A DNA stretch of 54,999 bases from positions 71,657 to 126,655 of the forward strand of contig JAQBYC010000002.1 in NCBI GenBank assembly GCA_027623205.1, in the 5' to 3' direction. The translations under genes and the position numbers were made by a program. Each line of letters opens with the position of its first letter. Position 1 is the first letter of the stretch. The notes beneath the pieces are model-generated. The model searched no databases and was not told where the DNA came from. It saw nothing but the letters and a program-made list of their open reading frames with translations. This DNA comes from Pseudomonadota bacterium (GTDB lineage: Bacteria > Pseudomonadota > Alphaproteobacteria > GCA-2731375). Of this stretch, positions 43,561 to 52,612 are shown in pieces.

Positions 43561-43806
43561 CTATTTGTTGTCCTCACCTTGTCCCATGGCTTTGGCCCAA
43601 AAGGCCTTTTGCATCGTATCCCAACCTTGCACCCCCGCCGGCAGCCACGTTTTCAACAGCCCTTCCATATCCGCCCCGGCAACGGCATCCTTCATCCGGC
43701 TCTGCATCTCGGCCAATACAGCCTCCTGCATCGGTGCGACATCCGGCAACCCCAAAAAGGCACGCGCTTCCTGCGGGCTACAATCAATATCAATCTTGAC
43801 TTTCAT
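43561..43806 (-). CDS. DUF6489 family small protein
   Basis: An 81-residue protein. The sequence MKVKIDIDCSPQEARAFLGL, PDVAPMQEAVLAEMQSRM and the tail LLKTWLPAGVQGWDTMQKAF match a small alphaproteobacterial family (DUF6489) of unknown function. It is predicted cytoplasmic, mostly helical after residue 10, with no membrane segment. A GAAGAA stretch precedes the ATG. It lies 40 bases upstream of the nitroreductase gene, so they may be co-transcribed. The segment GWDTMQKAFWAKA resembles phasin-like helices, but that is not enough for a functional call. It is divergent from the YyaL-like gene. Confidence 0.8.
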   Translation of the reverse strand: MKVKIDIDCSPQEARAFLGLPDVAPMQEAVLAEMQSRMKDAVAGADMEGLLKTWLPAGVQGWDTMQKAFWAKAMGQGEDNK

Positions 43807-43915
43807 TTCTTCAATATCCTGCTTTTGCCCGCGCCATCAACGTGCCAAACTTAGTCCAGGGGATCAATTGGGGCAATGGCGTCCCGGCTTGTGCTGCTGA
43901 TAGGGGAATAGGGGC

Positions 43916-45964
43916 ATGGTGAACCAGCTTGGGGCAGAGACCTCGCCCTATCTATTGCAACACAAGGACAACCCAGTACATTGGCGCGCCTGGGGTGATG
44001 AGGCCCTGGCCGCAGCCCGTGAAAGCGGCAAACCAATTTTGCTGTCCATCGGTTACGCCGCCTGCCATTGGTGTCATGTCATGGCCCACGAATGCTTCGA
44101 AAACCCTGCTATCGCCACCTTGATGAACGAACTCTTCATAAATATCAAGGTAGACAGGGAAGAACGCCCAGATATCGATGCGGTGTACATGGCCGCGTTG
44201 GGTTTAATGGGACAGCAGGGTGGCTGGCCGCTGACCATGTTTTTAACCCCCGAGGGGCAGCCTTTCTGGGGCGGCACATATTTTCCTCCCGAAGCACGTT
44301 ATGGCCGGCCCGGCTTCCCGGATATCATGCGCCGCATCACCGAGGTCTATCATACGGACCCCGCTTCCGTACGCAAGAACAGCGAAGCCGTGCTGCACTC
44401 CCTGAACCAACTTGCCGCCGGCGATCCAACCGCCCCTGCTATCCAGATTGGCATTGATATGCTGGACCGGGTGGCACAAATAATGTGCGAACAGGTCGAC
44501 CCGGTTCATGGCGGTGTCGGCCAGGCGCCAAAATTCCCACAGACATATGCAATCGAAATGGTCCTGCGCGGTTGGTTACGCCAGCCTGACGACACCATGA
44601 TGGCAGCGGTCGACAGAACTCTGACCGGCATGTGCCAGGGCGGTATCTATGACCATCTGGCGGGAGGTTTTGCACGCTATTCAACGGACGAGCAGTGGCT
44701 GGCGCCGCATTTCGAAAAGATGCTGTACGACAATGCGCAACTCATAGATATTCTGACATTAGCCTGGCAGGCCGGACAGAATCCACTGTATTATCAAAGA
44801 GTTAAGGAAACTATTGCCTGGACACTGGATGAAATGGTGGTCGCGGGAGGCGCCTTTGGCGCCACCCTGGACGCCGATAGCGAAGGCGAGGAAGGCCGTT
44901 TCTATGTCTGGCAGGAAGCGGAAATCGACGCTGTCCTGGGCCAGGACGCGGGCGTCTTCAAAGCGGCCTATGATGTCTCCCCAGCCGGCAATTGGGAAGG
45001 CAAGGTAATCCTTAACCGATCCGCCCGGCCGGATCTTGGTTCCGATGCCGAGGAAGCCTTATTGCGGCGTTGCCGTAATAGGCTACTGGATCGACGCCGC
45101 GGTCGCATCCGGCCCGGTTGGGATGATAAAGTCCTGGCCGATTGGAATGGCCTCATGATCGCCGCCCTGGCCAATGCCGCTGCCGTCTTCGCTCAACCGG
45201 TCTGGGCGAAGGCAGCCATTGACGCCTTTGATTTCGTCACCGCCAAGCTTTGCCCGGATGGCACCCTGATGCACGGCTATCGCCACGGCCAGGCCAAACA
45301 TCGCGCCCTATTGGATGATTATGCCAATATGGCCCGTGCCGCCCTGATGCTCTATGAAATCCATGGCGACGACCGCTATCTGCGGCAGGCCCAGGACTGG
45401 GTTGCCGCTGTCGAAACCCATTTTGCCGACGCGGAACGGGGTGGTTACTATTTCTCCTCCGCGCAGGCCACCGACGTCATTGCCCGCATGCGGCACGGTA
45501 ACGACAACGCGGTGCCGTCAGGCAATGGCGTAATGATCGGGGTACTGACCCGGCTTTGGCTTTTGACCGGCGACGGCACATATGGCCAAAAGGCCGAAGC
45601 CGTGGCGCGATCGTTTTCGCCGCAAATGGCCAGCCATGCCCTGGCCATGACCACATTGTTGAACAACGTTGAATTTATGCTTCACCCTGTGCAAATTGTT
45701 ATCATGGGTGAACGGGCCGACAAAGCCCTCCAGGAGATGTTATCCGTGGTGCATGGCCTTGCCCTTCCCAACAAGGTCCTGCAAGTATTGACGCCGGGAC
45801 AGACCCTGCCCGCCGGCCATCCTGCAACCGGCATGGCGCAGCTTGGCGGCCAGGCCACGGCTTATATCTGTATCGGGCAGACCTGTTCCCTGCCCCAGAC
45901 CAAGACCGCGGACCTGCGCACCGCATTGAATATGGTGACCAAAACCTCGCACCCGGTGCGATAA
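43916..45964 (+). CDS. Thioredoxin domain-containing protein, YyaL/SPATA20-like
   Basis: A 682-residue protein. The N-terminal domain (about 1-165) is thioredoxin-like, with the redox pair Cys50 and Cys53 in ACHWCHVMAHECFENPAIA. A six-hairpin glycosidase-like (alpha/alpha toroid) part follows, with GGIYDHLAGGFARYSTDEQW, HFEKMLYDNAQLIDIL and DADSEGEEGRFYVW, and the C-terminal segment contains GNGVMIGVLTRLW. This domain pair defines the YyaL family. A function as a thiol- or sugar-related enzyme is not established. AGGGG precedes the ATG at 43916. It is followed four bases on by the MGMT gene. Length is normal. Confidence 0.93.
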   Translation: MVNQLGAETSPYLLQHKDNPVHWRAWGDEALAAARESGKPILLSIGYAACHWCHVMAHECFENPAIATLMNELFINIKVDREERPDIDAVYMAALGLMGQQGGWPLTMFLTPEGQPFWGGTYFPPEARYGRPGFPDIMRRITEVYHTDPASVRKNSEAVLHSLNQLAAGDPTAPAIQIGIDMLDRVAQIMCEQVDPVHGGVGQAPKFPQTYAIEMVLRGWLRQPDDTMMAAVDRTLTGMCQGGIYDHLAGGFARYSTDEQWLAPHFEKMLYDNAQLIDILTLAWQAGQNPLYYQRVKETIAWTLDEMVVAGGAFGATLDADSEGEEGRFYVWQEAEIDAVLGQDAGVFKAAYDVSPAGNWEGKVILNRSARPDLGSDAEEALLRRCRNRLLDRRRGRIRPGWDDKVLADWNGLMIAALANAAAVFAQPVWAKAAIDAFDFVTAKLCPDGTLMHGYRHGQAKHRALLDDYANMARAALMLYEIHGDDRYLRQAQDWVAAVETHFADAERGGYYFSSAQATDVIARMRHGNDNAVPSGNGVMIGVLTRLWLLTGDGTYGQKAEAVARSFSPQMASHALAMTTLLNNVEFMLHPVQIVIMGERADKALQEMLSVVHGLALPNKVLQVLTPGQTLPAGHPATGMAQLGGQATAYICIGQTCSLPQTKTADLRTALNMVTKTSHPVR

Positions 45965-45968
45965 CCCA

Positions 45969-46415
45969 ATGCCACAACAATCCATGCACTCGCCCATTGG
46001 CGATCTTACCATCACCTGCGAGGACGGCGCCGTCGTTCTGTTGGATTGGGGTTGGGCCAGGGATCAATCAATTGACGACCTGCTGAATGAAGCGAAAGCG
46101 CAGTTGGAGGCATATTTCGATGGCAGCAGAAAAACCTTCGATCTGCCGCTGATGCCCGCCGGGACCGATTTTCAGCGCCGGGTCTGGCAATCAATGCAGA
46201 CAATTCCCTATGGGGAAACAAGGAGTTATGGTGCCATGGCCAGAGATCTGGGCAGCGCCGCCCGGGCCGTTGGCGCGGCCTGTGGGGCCAATCCAATTCC
46301 TGTGCTCATCCCCTGCCACAGGGTCCTCGCCGCCGCCGGCATGGGCGGCTACTCGGGCGAAGGCGGCCTGAAAACCAAAATTTCACTCTTACGTCTGGAA
46401 GGCGCCTTGTTATAG
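45969..46415 (+). CDS. ogt: Methylated-DNA-protein cysteine S-methyltransferase
   Basis: A 148-residue suicide DNA-repair protein that takes the methyl group from O6-methylguanine onto its own cysteine. The acceptor is Cys116 in PVLIPCHRVLAAAG, and TDFQRRVWQSMQTIPYGETRSYGAMA and ARAVGAACGANP are the conserved helix-turn-helix and arginine-finger segments. The N-terminal domain (1-60) is short relative to Ogt from enterobacteria. It acts in the nucleoid. It starts four bases after the YyaL-like gene, so the two form a unit. Confidence 0.95.
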   Translation: MPQQSMHSPIGDLTITCEDGAVVLLDWGWARDQSIDDLLNEAKAQLEAYFDGSRKTFDLPLMPAGTDFQRRVWQSMQTIPYGETRSYGAMARDLGSAARAVGAACGANPIPVLIPCHRVLAAAGMGGYSGEGGLKTKISLLRLEGALL

Positions 46416-46549
46416 GTTTAGCCGTCTTCGCGCCATCAACCTGAGTGACAAGCTTTGCTCCATCAGGCTATTGTCCCACCAACCAATTGCTACCGCCCGG
46501 TAATCCGACAATAATCGTAACCAATATACTTGGGAAAGGCTCCACGAAC

Positions 46550-47524
46550 ATGGTCAAAGCAATCCGATTTCATAAAGCAGGCAGCCCATCGGTGATGGCC
46601 TGGGAAGAGGTCAAACTCGGCAAGCCCAAAAAGGGTCAGGCCCTGATCCGGCACACCGCCATCGGCCTTAATTACGTCGATACCTATCAACGTAGCGGCA
46701 TGTACCCCATGCCCATGCCTTCGGGATTAGGTATGGAAGCCGCCGGCGTGGTCGAGGCCGTTGGCGCCGGTGTCAAGCATGTCAAGCCCGGCGATCGGGT
46801 CGCCTATGGCAGCGGCGCTCCCGGCGCTTATTCCGAAGCACGCATCATGGATGCCGCCACCTTGGTAAAAATCCCGCGCGGCATATCCGATGAAGCCGCC
46901 GCCGCCATGATGCTCAAGGGCATGACGGTGGAATACCTAATCCGGCGCACCTATCCGGTAAAAAAGGGCCAGACTGTATTGTTTCATGCGGCCGCCGGTG
47001 GCGTTGGTCTGATTGCCGGGCAATGGCTGAACGCGCTTGGTGTCCGCGCCATTGGCACCGCGGGCGGACCCGCCAAGGTGAAGCTTGCCAAAGCCCATGG
47101 CTATGCCGAGGTTATCGATTACACCAAAAAGGATTTCGCCAAGGAAGTTGCGCGCCTGACGAAAAATGCAGGCGTGCCGGTGGTCTATGATTCGATCGGC
47201 CAGTCGACCTGGAATGGTTCTCTCGATTGCTTGCAACCCCGCGGCTACCTGGTCTCCTTTGGCAACGCTTCCGGCCCGGTGGAAAGTTTCGCGCCAGGCA
47301 TTCTAGGGGCCAAGGGATCCCTCTACCTGACGCGTCCCAGCCTGGTTGCCTATACCGCCAACCGCAAGGAATTGGAAGCCAGCTCCAAAGCTCTGTTCGC
47401 CATGGTGAAAAGCGGCAAGGTCAAAATCGAAATCAATCAGACCTATGCGCTAAAGGACGCAAAACAAGCCCATAAGGATCTGGAAAGCCGCAAAACCACG
47501 GGATCAACCATACTTATTCCCTAG
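46550..47524 (+). CDS. qorA: NADPH:quinone oxidoreductase (zeta-crystallin type)
   Basis: A 324-residue member of the medium-chain dehydrogenase superfamily without catalytic zinc. The start MVKAIRFHKAGSPSVMAWEE, GLNYVDTYQRSGMYPMPMPS and GMEAAGVVEAVGAGVKHV are typical of QOR. The NADPH loop is HAAAGGVGLIAGQWLNALGV (about residues 145-164), and the tail has LKDAKQAHKDLESRKTTGST. It reduces quinones by one- or two-electron transfer, possibly for stress protection. The start at 46550 has AAAGG ten bases upstream; the open frame from 46445 is not used. A strong terminator follows. Confidence 0.93.
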   Translation: MVKAIRFHKAGSPSVMAWEEVKLGKPKKGQALIRHTAIGLNYVDTYQRSGMYPMPMPSGLGMEAAGVVEAVGAGVKHVKPGDRVAYGSGAPGAYSEARIMDAATLVKIPRGISDEAAAAMMLKGMTVEYLIRRTYPVKKGQTVLFHAAAGGVGLIAGQWLNALGVRAIGTAGGPAKVKLAKAHGYAEVIDYTKKDFAKEVARLTKNAGVPVVYDSIGQSTWNGSLDCLQPRGYLVSFGNASGPVESFAPGILGAKGSLYLTRPSLVAYTANRKELEASSKALFAMVKSGKVKIEINQTYALKDAKQAHKDLESRKTTGSTILIP

Positions 47525-47568
47525 TTTTGTGGGAAATGACGGAAAATACGCGCAAAGATAACAGATTT

Positions 47569-47605
47569 AGGGCCGCGCCGCTGCCAGCGCGGCCCTTTAC
47601 TTTTC
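47569..47605 (+). terminator. Intrinsic terminator after the quinone oxidoreductase gene
   Basis: AGGGCCGCGC (47569-47578) and GCGCGGCCCT (47587-47596) form a 10-bp stem with an 8-base loop; TTACTTTTCC follows as the T-rich tract. It begins 45 bases after the stop codon. Confidence 0.88.
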
Positions 47606-47709
47606 CTAGAGCATATTGCTTCGAAACATGCTTGGACTCTTAAGAATAGAGCAATTGAGCCAATTATTTAAGTCCCAATAGCGACTCCGATTAATTGAAA
47701 ATTGCTCCA
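47606..47709 (+). repeat. Dispersed intergenic element, copy 9 (full length)
   Basis: This copy runs CTAGAGCATATTGCTTCG, AAACATGCTTGGACTCTTAA, GAATAGAGCAATTGAGCC, then AGTCCCAATAGCGACTCC and ATTAATTGAAAATTGCTCC. It is colinear with the copy at 8941-9045. Its conserved end lies 20 bases from the rho stop codon, in a convergent gap directly after the qorA terminator. Confidence 0.7.
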
Positions 47710-47728
47710 ATACAAAGGACCACCGGTA

Positions 47729-48985
47729 TCAAGTGTTCATGGAATCGAAAAACTCGTTGTTATCCTTGGTTGCCTTCAACTTACCCAACAGGAAGTCCAT
47801 GCTGTCCATGGCGCCCATGGGGTTGAGAATGCGCCGCAGCACCCACATTTTCGCCAAGGCGCCCTTTTCCACCAGCAGTTCCTCTTTGCGGGTGCCGGAT
47901 TTGATAATGTCGATGGCCGGAAATACCCGCTTGTCGGCCAATTTCCGGTCCAGCACAATCTCCGAGTTGCCCGTCCCCTTGAACTCCTCGAAGATAACCT
48001 CATCCATCCGGCTGCCGGTATCGATGAGAGCGGTGGAGATAATGGTCAACGAGCCGCCCTCCTCGATGTTCCGCGCCGCACCGAAGAATCGTTTCGGCCG
48101 TTGCAGGGCATTGGCGTCCACGCCGCCGGTCAGCACCTTACCCGATGACGGCACCACGGTATTATAAGCCCGCGCCAGCCGGGTAATCGAATCCAATAAA
48201 ATCACCACGTCGCGCTTATGTTCCACCAGGCGTTTAGCCTTATCAATCACCATCTCCGCCACCTGAACATGGCGCGAGGCCGGCTCGTCAAATGTCGAGC
48301 TGATCACCTCCCCTTTCACCGACCGTTTCATATCAGTGACTTCCTCCGGGCGCTCATCGATCAACAGAACGATCAGGAAGCATTCGGGATGGTTGGCCAT
48401 GATTGAATGGGCAATGGATTGCAGAATAACCGTCTTGCCTGTCCGCGGCTGTGCCACAATCAAGGCGCGTTGACCTTTGCCGATAGGCGATACCAATTCG
48501 ATCACCCGGCCGGTCTTATCCTCCAGGGTCGGATCATTCCGTTCCATGATAAGCCGCTCATCTGGATACAACGGCGTCAAATCATCGAAATGAACCTTAT
48601 GCTTGGCTTCTTCCGGATCACTGAAATTGATGCTTTTAACCTGCAACAACGCAAAATAGCGCTCGCCATCCTTTGGCGCGCGGATTTCCCCTTCCACCGT
48701 ATCACCGGTACGCAGGGAAAAACGCCGAATCTGCGAGGGCGAAACATAAATATCATCCGGTCCCGGTAGATAGTTCGCTTCCGGCGCACGCAAAAACCCA
48801 AAGCCATCCTGAAGAATTTCGAGAACACCAACGCCGGTAATTTCTTCGTTATGTTCAGCCGCGAGCTTCAATATCGCAAACATCTGCTCTTGCCGACGCA
48901 ACGCAGACGCGTTTTCTACTTCCTGTTCCTCCGCATAGGCCAGGAGATCGACTGGCGACATCGCCTTTAATTCTTGCAATTTCAT
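47729..48985 (-). CDS. rho: Transcription termination factor Rho
   Basis: A 418-residue hexameric RNA-dependent ATPase of the normal length. The N-terminal helix bundle is [20 protein letters not shown], followed by the RNA-binding cold-shock domain [19 protein letters not shown]. The ATPase has the Walker A region [12 protein letters not shown] (about 174-185), the arginine finger and the Q/R loops in [20 protein letters not shown]. It releases RNA at Rho-dependent terminators. The ATG at 48985 is chosen since it gives the family start; the frame extends 28 residues upstream without conserved sequence. An intergenic region of 252 bases lies upstream and probably holds its promoter and any autoregulatory leader. 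Confidence 0.97.
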   Translation of the reverse strand: MKLQELKAMSPVDLLAYAEEQEVENASALRRQEQMFAILKLAAEHNEEITGVGVLEILQDGFGFLRAPEANYLPGPDDIYVSPSQIRRFSLRTGDTVEGEIRAPKDGERYFALLQVKSINFSDPEEAKHKVHFDDLTPLYPDERLIMERNDPTLEDKTGRVIELVSPIGKGQRALIVAQPRTGKTVILQSIAHSIMANHPECFLIVLLIDERPEEVTDMKRSVKGEVISSTFDEPASRHVQVAEMVIDKAKRLVEHKRDVVILLDSITRLARAYNTVVPSSGKVLTGGVDANALQRPKRFFGAARNIEEGGSLTIISTALIDTGSRMDEVIFEEFKGTGNSEIVLDRKLADKRVFPAIDIIKSGTRKEELLVEKGALAKMWVLRRILNPMGAMDSMDFLLGKLKATKDNNEFFDSMNT

Positions 48986-49158
48986 TTGATTGCCGTTTGC
49001 TTGTTGGAAAGGGAAAATAGGTGTGACATCAGTTTCGTTGAACAACGCTGCAATAGCGGCTTCAACCATTCAGATGGTGAAAAAAGAGGCTCGCCGGGAG
49101 GAAAACTCGAAACGCGGCACCGGACGGCACCGTCGGCCTTGGATCGTACCCTGCACCT

Positions 49159-49186
49159 AACATAGGTAAAGCCATAACAAAAGCAA
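49159..49186 (-). promoter_or_regulatory. Candidate rho promoter
   Basis: On the minus strand TTGCTT (49186-49181) and TATGTT (49164-49159) are 16 bases apart, about 175 bases upstream of the rho ATG. The -10 box is weak. A long leader would fit Rho autoregulation known in other bacteria, but this is inferred. Confidence 0.3.
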
Positions 49187-49237
49187 GAAATTGCCGCAAA
49201 TAAACCCGCATTTTTATGACGACAAGAACGCCATGCT

Positions 49238-50002
49238 CTATCGGGCCGAATAACCACCATCGATCAGCAGATCCGACCCAGTCATGAAACGGGAATCATC
49301 GCTGGCCAGATAGACCGCCGCGCGGGCAATTTCCGCCGGTTGACCTAGCCGGCCCATGGGATGGGCCGGCCCCCATTCCCGTTCGGCGGTTGCCAAATCA
49401 CCAAATTGCTGGGCCAGCCGGTCTGTCGCAACGCCACCCGGTGACAACGTGTTCGCCCGAATATTCTGTTCCGCATACTCCAAGGCAATGACCTTGGCCA
49501 GTTGCAACAAGGCCCCCTTGGTCGCACAATAGGCGCCACGCAGCGGCGTTGCGACCCTCGCCATCTGCGAGGCGGTAATGATAATGGATCCACCACCAGC
49601 TGATAACATCTGTGGAATCAGGAATTTAGATGTCAGAAAGACCCCCGTCAGATTGACCGCCAGGGCCTGGTTCCAATCTTCCAGAGACAGATCAACAATC
49701 GTGGCGGGCCGGGTCAGAGTGGCGGCATTACACATGCCGATCGTGATGGGCCCAAATCTCTCCGCGACCGTGCGAACCGCAGCTTGTACCGAGGTTTCAT
49801 CACGCACATCGCAACCGCAGGCCATGGCGCGGCCACCAGCCGCCGCAATCGCCGCCGCCTCTACCTCGGCAGTGGCGGCATCAACATCCAACAGTCCCAC
49901 CGCAGCGCCTTCACCGGCGAAAGCCTGGGCGCTGGCCAAACCAATGCCACGCGCGGCACCTGTTATTAACGCGACTTTTCCAGCCAGACGCCCGTCCAAC
50001 AT
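49238..50002 (-). CDS. SDR family oxidoreductase
   Basis: A 254-residue classical short-chain dehydrogenase. The cofactor loop is TGAARGIG (14-21); Asp39 after the second strand suggests NAD(H) preference. The NNAG position reads CNAA, and the active site has Ser145, Tyr158 and Lys162 in ASQMARVATPLRGAYCATKG. The tail AVYLASDDSRFMTGSDLLID is typical. The start at 50002 is favoured, as GGAG lies eight bases upstream. The substrate is unknown. The gene lies between hemJ and rho on the same strand, 23 bases after hemJ, so it is probably at the end of the hem operon, although nothing ties it to haem synthesis. Confidence 0.92.
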   Translation of the reverse strand: MLDGRLAGKVALITGAARGIGLASAQAFAGEGAAVGLLDVDAATAEVEAAAIAAAGGRAMACGCDVRDETSVQAAVRTVAERFGPITIGMCNAATLTRPATIVDLSLEDWNQALAVNLTGVFLTSKFLIPQMLSAGGGSIIITASQMARVATPLRGAYCATKGALLQLAKVIALEYAEQNIRANTLSPGGVATDRLAQQFGDLATAEREWGPAHPMGRLGQPAEIARAAVYLASDDSRFMTGSDLLIDGGYSAR

Positions 50003-50025
50003 AGCGCAATCTCCTGCAAAAACCA

Positions 50026-50478
50026 TCAAAATGGCCGCACAATCACCATAATTACAATAATTATCATAAAAACCGTCGGAATTTCATTGATTTTTCGGTA
50101 AAAGCCGGTCGTGTGTATGTTTCGATCTTCGGCAAACGCCCTGCGCCAGCGCGATAGCCATGCATGCGTGCCGCCCAGGCCGACAATAGCACAAAATAGC
50201 TTAATCCAGATCCATTTCTCCTGAAAATCTATCAAACCTGGCGTAAATAGTAGAAAAATTCCCAAAATCAGCGCCAACATCATTGCAGGATTTATAATCG
50301 CCCGTAGTAATCGCCGTTCCATCACCTTGAACGTTTCCGACAGCTCCGAGCCGACCGCCGCGTCCGCATGATAGACATACAGCCGCGGCAAATATAACAT
50401 GCCTGCCATCCAGGCGATTACCGCGATTATGTGCAGCGCCTTGATCCAACGGTACCATTCCAGGAAAAATTCACTCAT
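50026..50478 (-). CDS. hemJ: Protoporphyrinogen oxidase HemJ
   Basis: A 150-residue membrane protein with four hydrophobic helices. The conserved His and helix pattern ALHIIAVIAWMAGMLYLPRL, then YVYHADA and the later INPAMMLALILGIF are the HemJ signature. HemJ oxidises protoporphyrinogen IX to protoporphyrin IX, using haem b and probably the quinone pool in the inner membrane. Start 50478 overlaps the hemH stop codon by four bases (ATGA), which ties it to hemH. With hemE and hemH here, three of the late haem steps are encoded in one run. Confidence 0.93.
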   Translation of the reverse strand: MSEFFLEWYRWIKALHIIAVIAWMAGMLYLPRLYVYHADAAVGSELSETFKVMERRLLRAIINPAMMLALILGIFLLFTPGLIDFQEKWIWIKLFCAIVGLGGTHAWLSRWRRAFAEDRNIHTTGFYRKINEIPTVFMIIIVIMVIVRPF

Positions 50479-51530
50479 ACGGCACTTCCATGGCCACACG
50501 CAGCAAAACCATCAGGACAACAGCGCTTGTCACTCATACCGCCGCTCCGCGCCCCAGGGTCAGGCCATGACAACGCATTCCGCGTCATTGCTGCCAGACC
50601 ATCTATGAATTTCCCATGAATGCCCACGGTCGGAACCCGGGCATATTCGATTATCCCCTTCTTTTCCGCCAGATGCCGATAATCGATGTCCAGTTCCACC
50701 AAGGTTTCTGAATGTTCCGAAACAAAGGCCACCGGCACCAGCACGACGCCCACGCCGTCTTTACCGGCCAGGGCTATTTCATCCTCGGTCGCGGGTCCAA
50801 TCCATTCCAGAGGCCCGACCCGGCTTTGATAACAAACACGCCAGTCCAGATCCTTAAATCCACTCGCCGCCAAACCTGCGACAAGCGCTGCACAGGTTTG
50901 TTCCACCTGCCATTGGTACGGATCGCCACCAGCAATTATCTTTTTCGGCAAGCCATGGGCAGACAGCAATAATCTGATCGGCCCTTTATCCAGCGCAGCC
51001 CGAAGTAGAGGCACGGTCAATGCCACTTGAGCTGCGATAAATCCTGAATTCCGGGCATAACAGCAGATTGTTCGCTCCGGCGCCCGCAGACCCGCCAGCT
51101 CTGCGGCGCGGTGCCAGTCATTCATCGACGAGCCCGAGGTCGTCGATGAAAACTGCGGATACAGAGGCAATAGAACAACCTGATCAGGGCCAAAATCAGC
51201 TACTATCCGCGCCACCTGATCACTGAATGGATGCCAATAGCGCATACATGGAAAAACTTTGACCGTGCCCAGGTCCGCCAAAGCCACCTCCAGCGCCCTT
51301 GCCTGCTTTTCCGTTTGCATTCGAATGGGCGAACTGCCACCGATCTTGGCATAAATTGATCGAGCATGAGCCGCCCGGCGCGATGAAATCAGGCGAGCCA
51401 GAAACCAACGAACCGGGGCCGGCGCGGTTATAATCGCTGGATCACTGAACAAATTCCGCAAAAATGGCTTAACTGAATCAAGATTGTCCGGACCGCCAAG
51501 ATTGAACAGAATTACTGCGATCCGAGACAT
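50475..51530 (-). CDS. hemH: Ferrochelatase
   Basis: A 351-residue protein that inserts Fe2+ into protoporphyrin IX. Family motifs are ILFNLGGPDNLDSVKPFLRN, LPLYPQFSSTTSGSSM, LLLSAHGLPKKII with the catalytic His, and FVSEHSETLVELDIDYR with the second catalytic His and Glu. The C terminus carries Cys-Cys-Pro and a later Cys (CCPDGFAACGHG), resembling the [2Fe-2S] cluster ligands of some bacterial ferrochelatases. The enzyme is membrane-associated. It is 35 bases after hemE and overlaps hemJ by four bases. Confidence 0.96.
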   Translation of the reverse strand: MSRIAVILFNLGGPDNLDSVKPFLRNLFSDPAIITAPAPVRWFLARLISSRRAAHARSIYAKIGGSSPIRMQTEKQARALEVALADLGTVKVFPCMRYWHPFSDQVARIVADFGPDQVVLLPLYPQFSSTTSGSSMNDWHRAAELAGLRAPERTICCYARNSGFIAAQVALTVPLLRAALDKGPIRLLLSAHGLPKKIIAGGDPYQWQVEQTCAALVAGLAASGFKDLDWRVCYQSRVGPLEWIGPATEDEIALAGKDGVGVVLVPVAFVSEHSETLVELDIDYRHLAEKKGIIEYARVPTVGIHGKFIDGLAAMTRNALSWPDPGARSGGMSDKRCCPDGFAACGHGSAV

Positions 51531-51565
51531 TTATGGCTGTCCCTCCTTATCCGCGGATGCCACCC

Positions 51566-52612
51566 TCAGCCACGCAGCATTTCAGCCAGACGACCAACAT
51601 TTTCCGGTGGCGTTTCAGGTACGATGCCATGGCCCAGATTGAAAATAAAGGGTCCATGGCCCAGGGTATCCAGAATTCGTTTCACTTCGGTTTCCATAGC
51701 CGCACCGCCAATGACCAGAAGCCGGGGATCCAGATTACCCTGCAAGGTCACTTTGCCTTGTGCGTTCGATCCCTGCAATTCCGCGGCGGCCCAGTCCAAT
51801 GGCACGGTCCAATCCAGACTGACCCCATTGACCCCCGCCACCTGGGCAAAAGCCTTATACCCAGCCCCGGCGCCACGAGGAAAACCGATAATCGGGAGTT
51901 CGGGATAGCGCTGCCGTAATAACACGGCAATCTGTTGTACCGGCTCGATACACCACCGCTGAAAAGCGGTTTCCGATAACGCCCCGGCCCAAGTATCAAA
52001 CAATTGTACCGCCTCAGCACCAGCATCCACCTGCTTGCCAAGATATTCCACCGTCGCGGCGACCAGCAATTGGATCAGTTGGCCAAAGCCGTCCGGATCG
52101 GCATAAGCCCATTGTTTCACCATCGCATGATCACGGCTGCCCTTGCCTTCCACCATATAAGTCGCCACGGTCCAGGGTGCGCCGGCAAAACCGATCAGCG
52201 CCACATCATTGGGCAACGCCGCTGCCAACCGCCCAACAGTCTCGTACACCGGTGCCATCCGCTGGTGCAAATTGTCCATGCGTAATGCCGCCAATTCCGT
52301 GACATTACGGATTGGCTCCAGGATCGGCCCTTCACCTTCGCGATAATCCAGGGCCTGACCTAATCCATGGGGGATCAACAAAATATCGGCAAACAGTATG
52401 GCCGCATCCATGCCGAACCGCCGGATCGGCTGCAGGGTAACTTCGGTAGCTAGGTCAGGGTTGAAACAAAGGTCCAGAAAGCTCCCCGCCTGTTCCCGCG
52501 TTGCCCGGTATTCCGGTAGATAACGGCCCGCCTGCCGCATCAGCCAGAACGGCGGCCGGGTTAGCGTTTCGCCCCGCAAGGCACGAATAAGCAATTTTTC
52601 GTCTGTCTGCAT
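51566..52612 (-). CDS. hemE: Uroporphyrinogen decarboxylase
   Basis: A 348-residue enzyme that removes four carboxyl groups from uroporphyrinogen III. The N-terminal signature is [18 protein letters not shown] (23-40), the [15 protein letters not shown] segment carries the catalytic Asp, and [19 protein letters not shown] is the second signature. It is cytoplasmic. The gene begins directly next to the candidate oriC; hemE as the gene flanking the origin is the arrangement known in Caulobacter and Rickettsia. Its promoter must lie in the 52.6-53.0 kb region. Confidence 0.97.
   Translation of the reverse strand: MQTDEKLLIRALRGETLTRPPFWLMRQAGRYLPEYRATREQAGSFLDLCFNPDLATEVTLQPIRRFGMDAAILFADILLIPHGLGQALDYREGEGPILEPIRNVTELAALRMDNLHQRMAPVYETVGRLAAALPNDVALIGFAGAPWTVATYMVEGKGSRDHAMVKQWAYADPDGFGQLIQLLVAATVEYLGKQVDAGAEAVQLFDTWAGALSETAFQRWCIEPVQQIAVLLRQRYPELPIIGFPRGAGAGYKAFAQVAGVNGVSLDWTVPLDWAAAELQGSNAQGKVTLQGNLDPRLLVIGGAAMETEVKRILDTLGHGPFIFNLGHGIVPETPPENVGRLAEMLRG

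Noticed and set aside
49205-49237. Sequence CATGCTCTA near the SDR stop codon as a further repeat copy
   Set aside because: Only eight to nine bases match the end of the dispersed element; too short to separate from chance.
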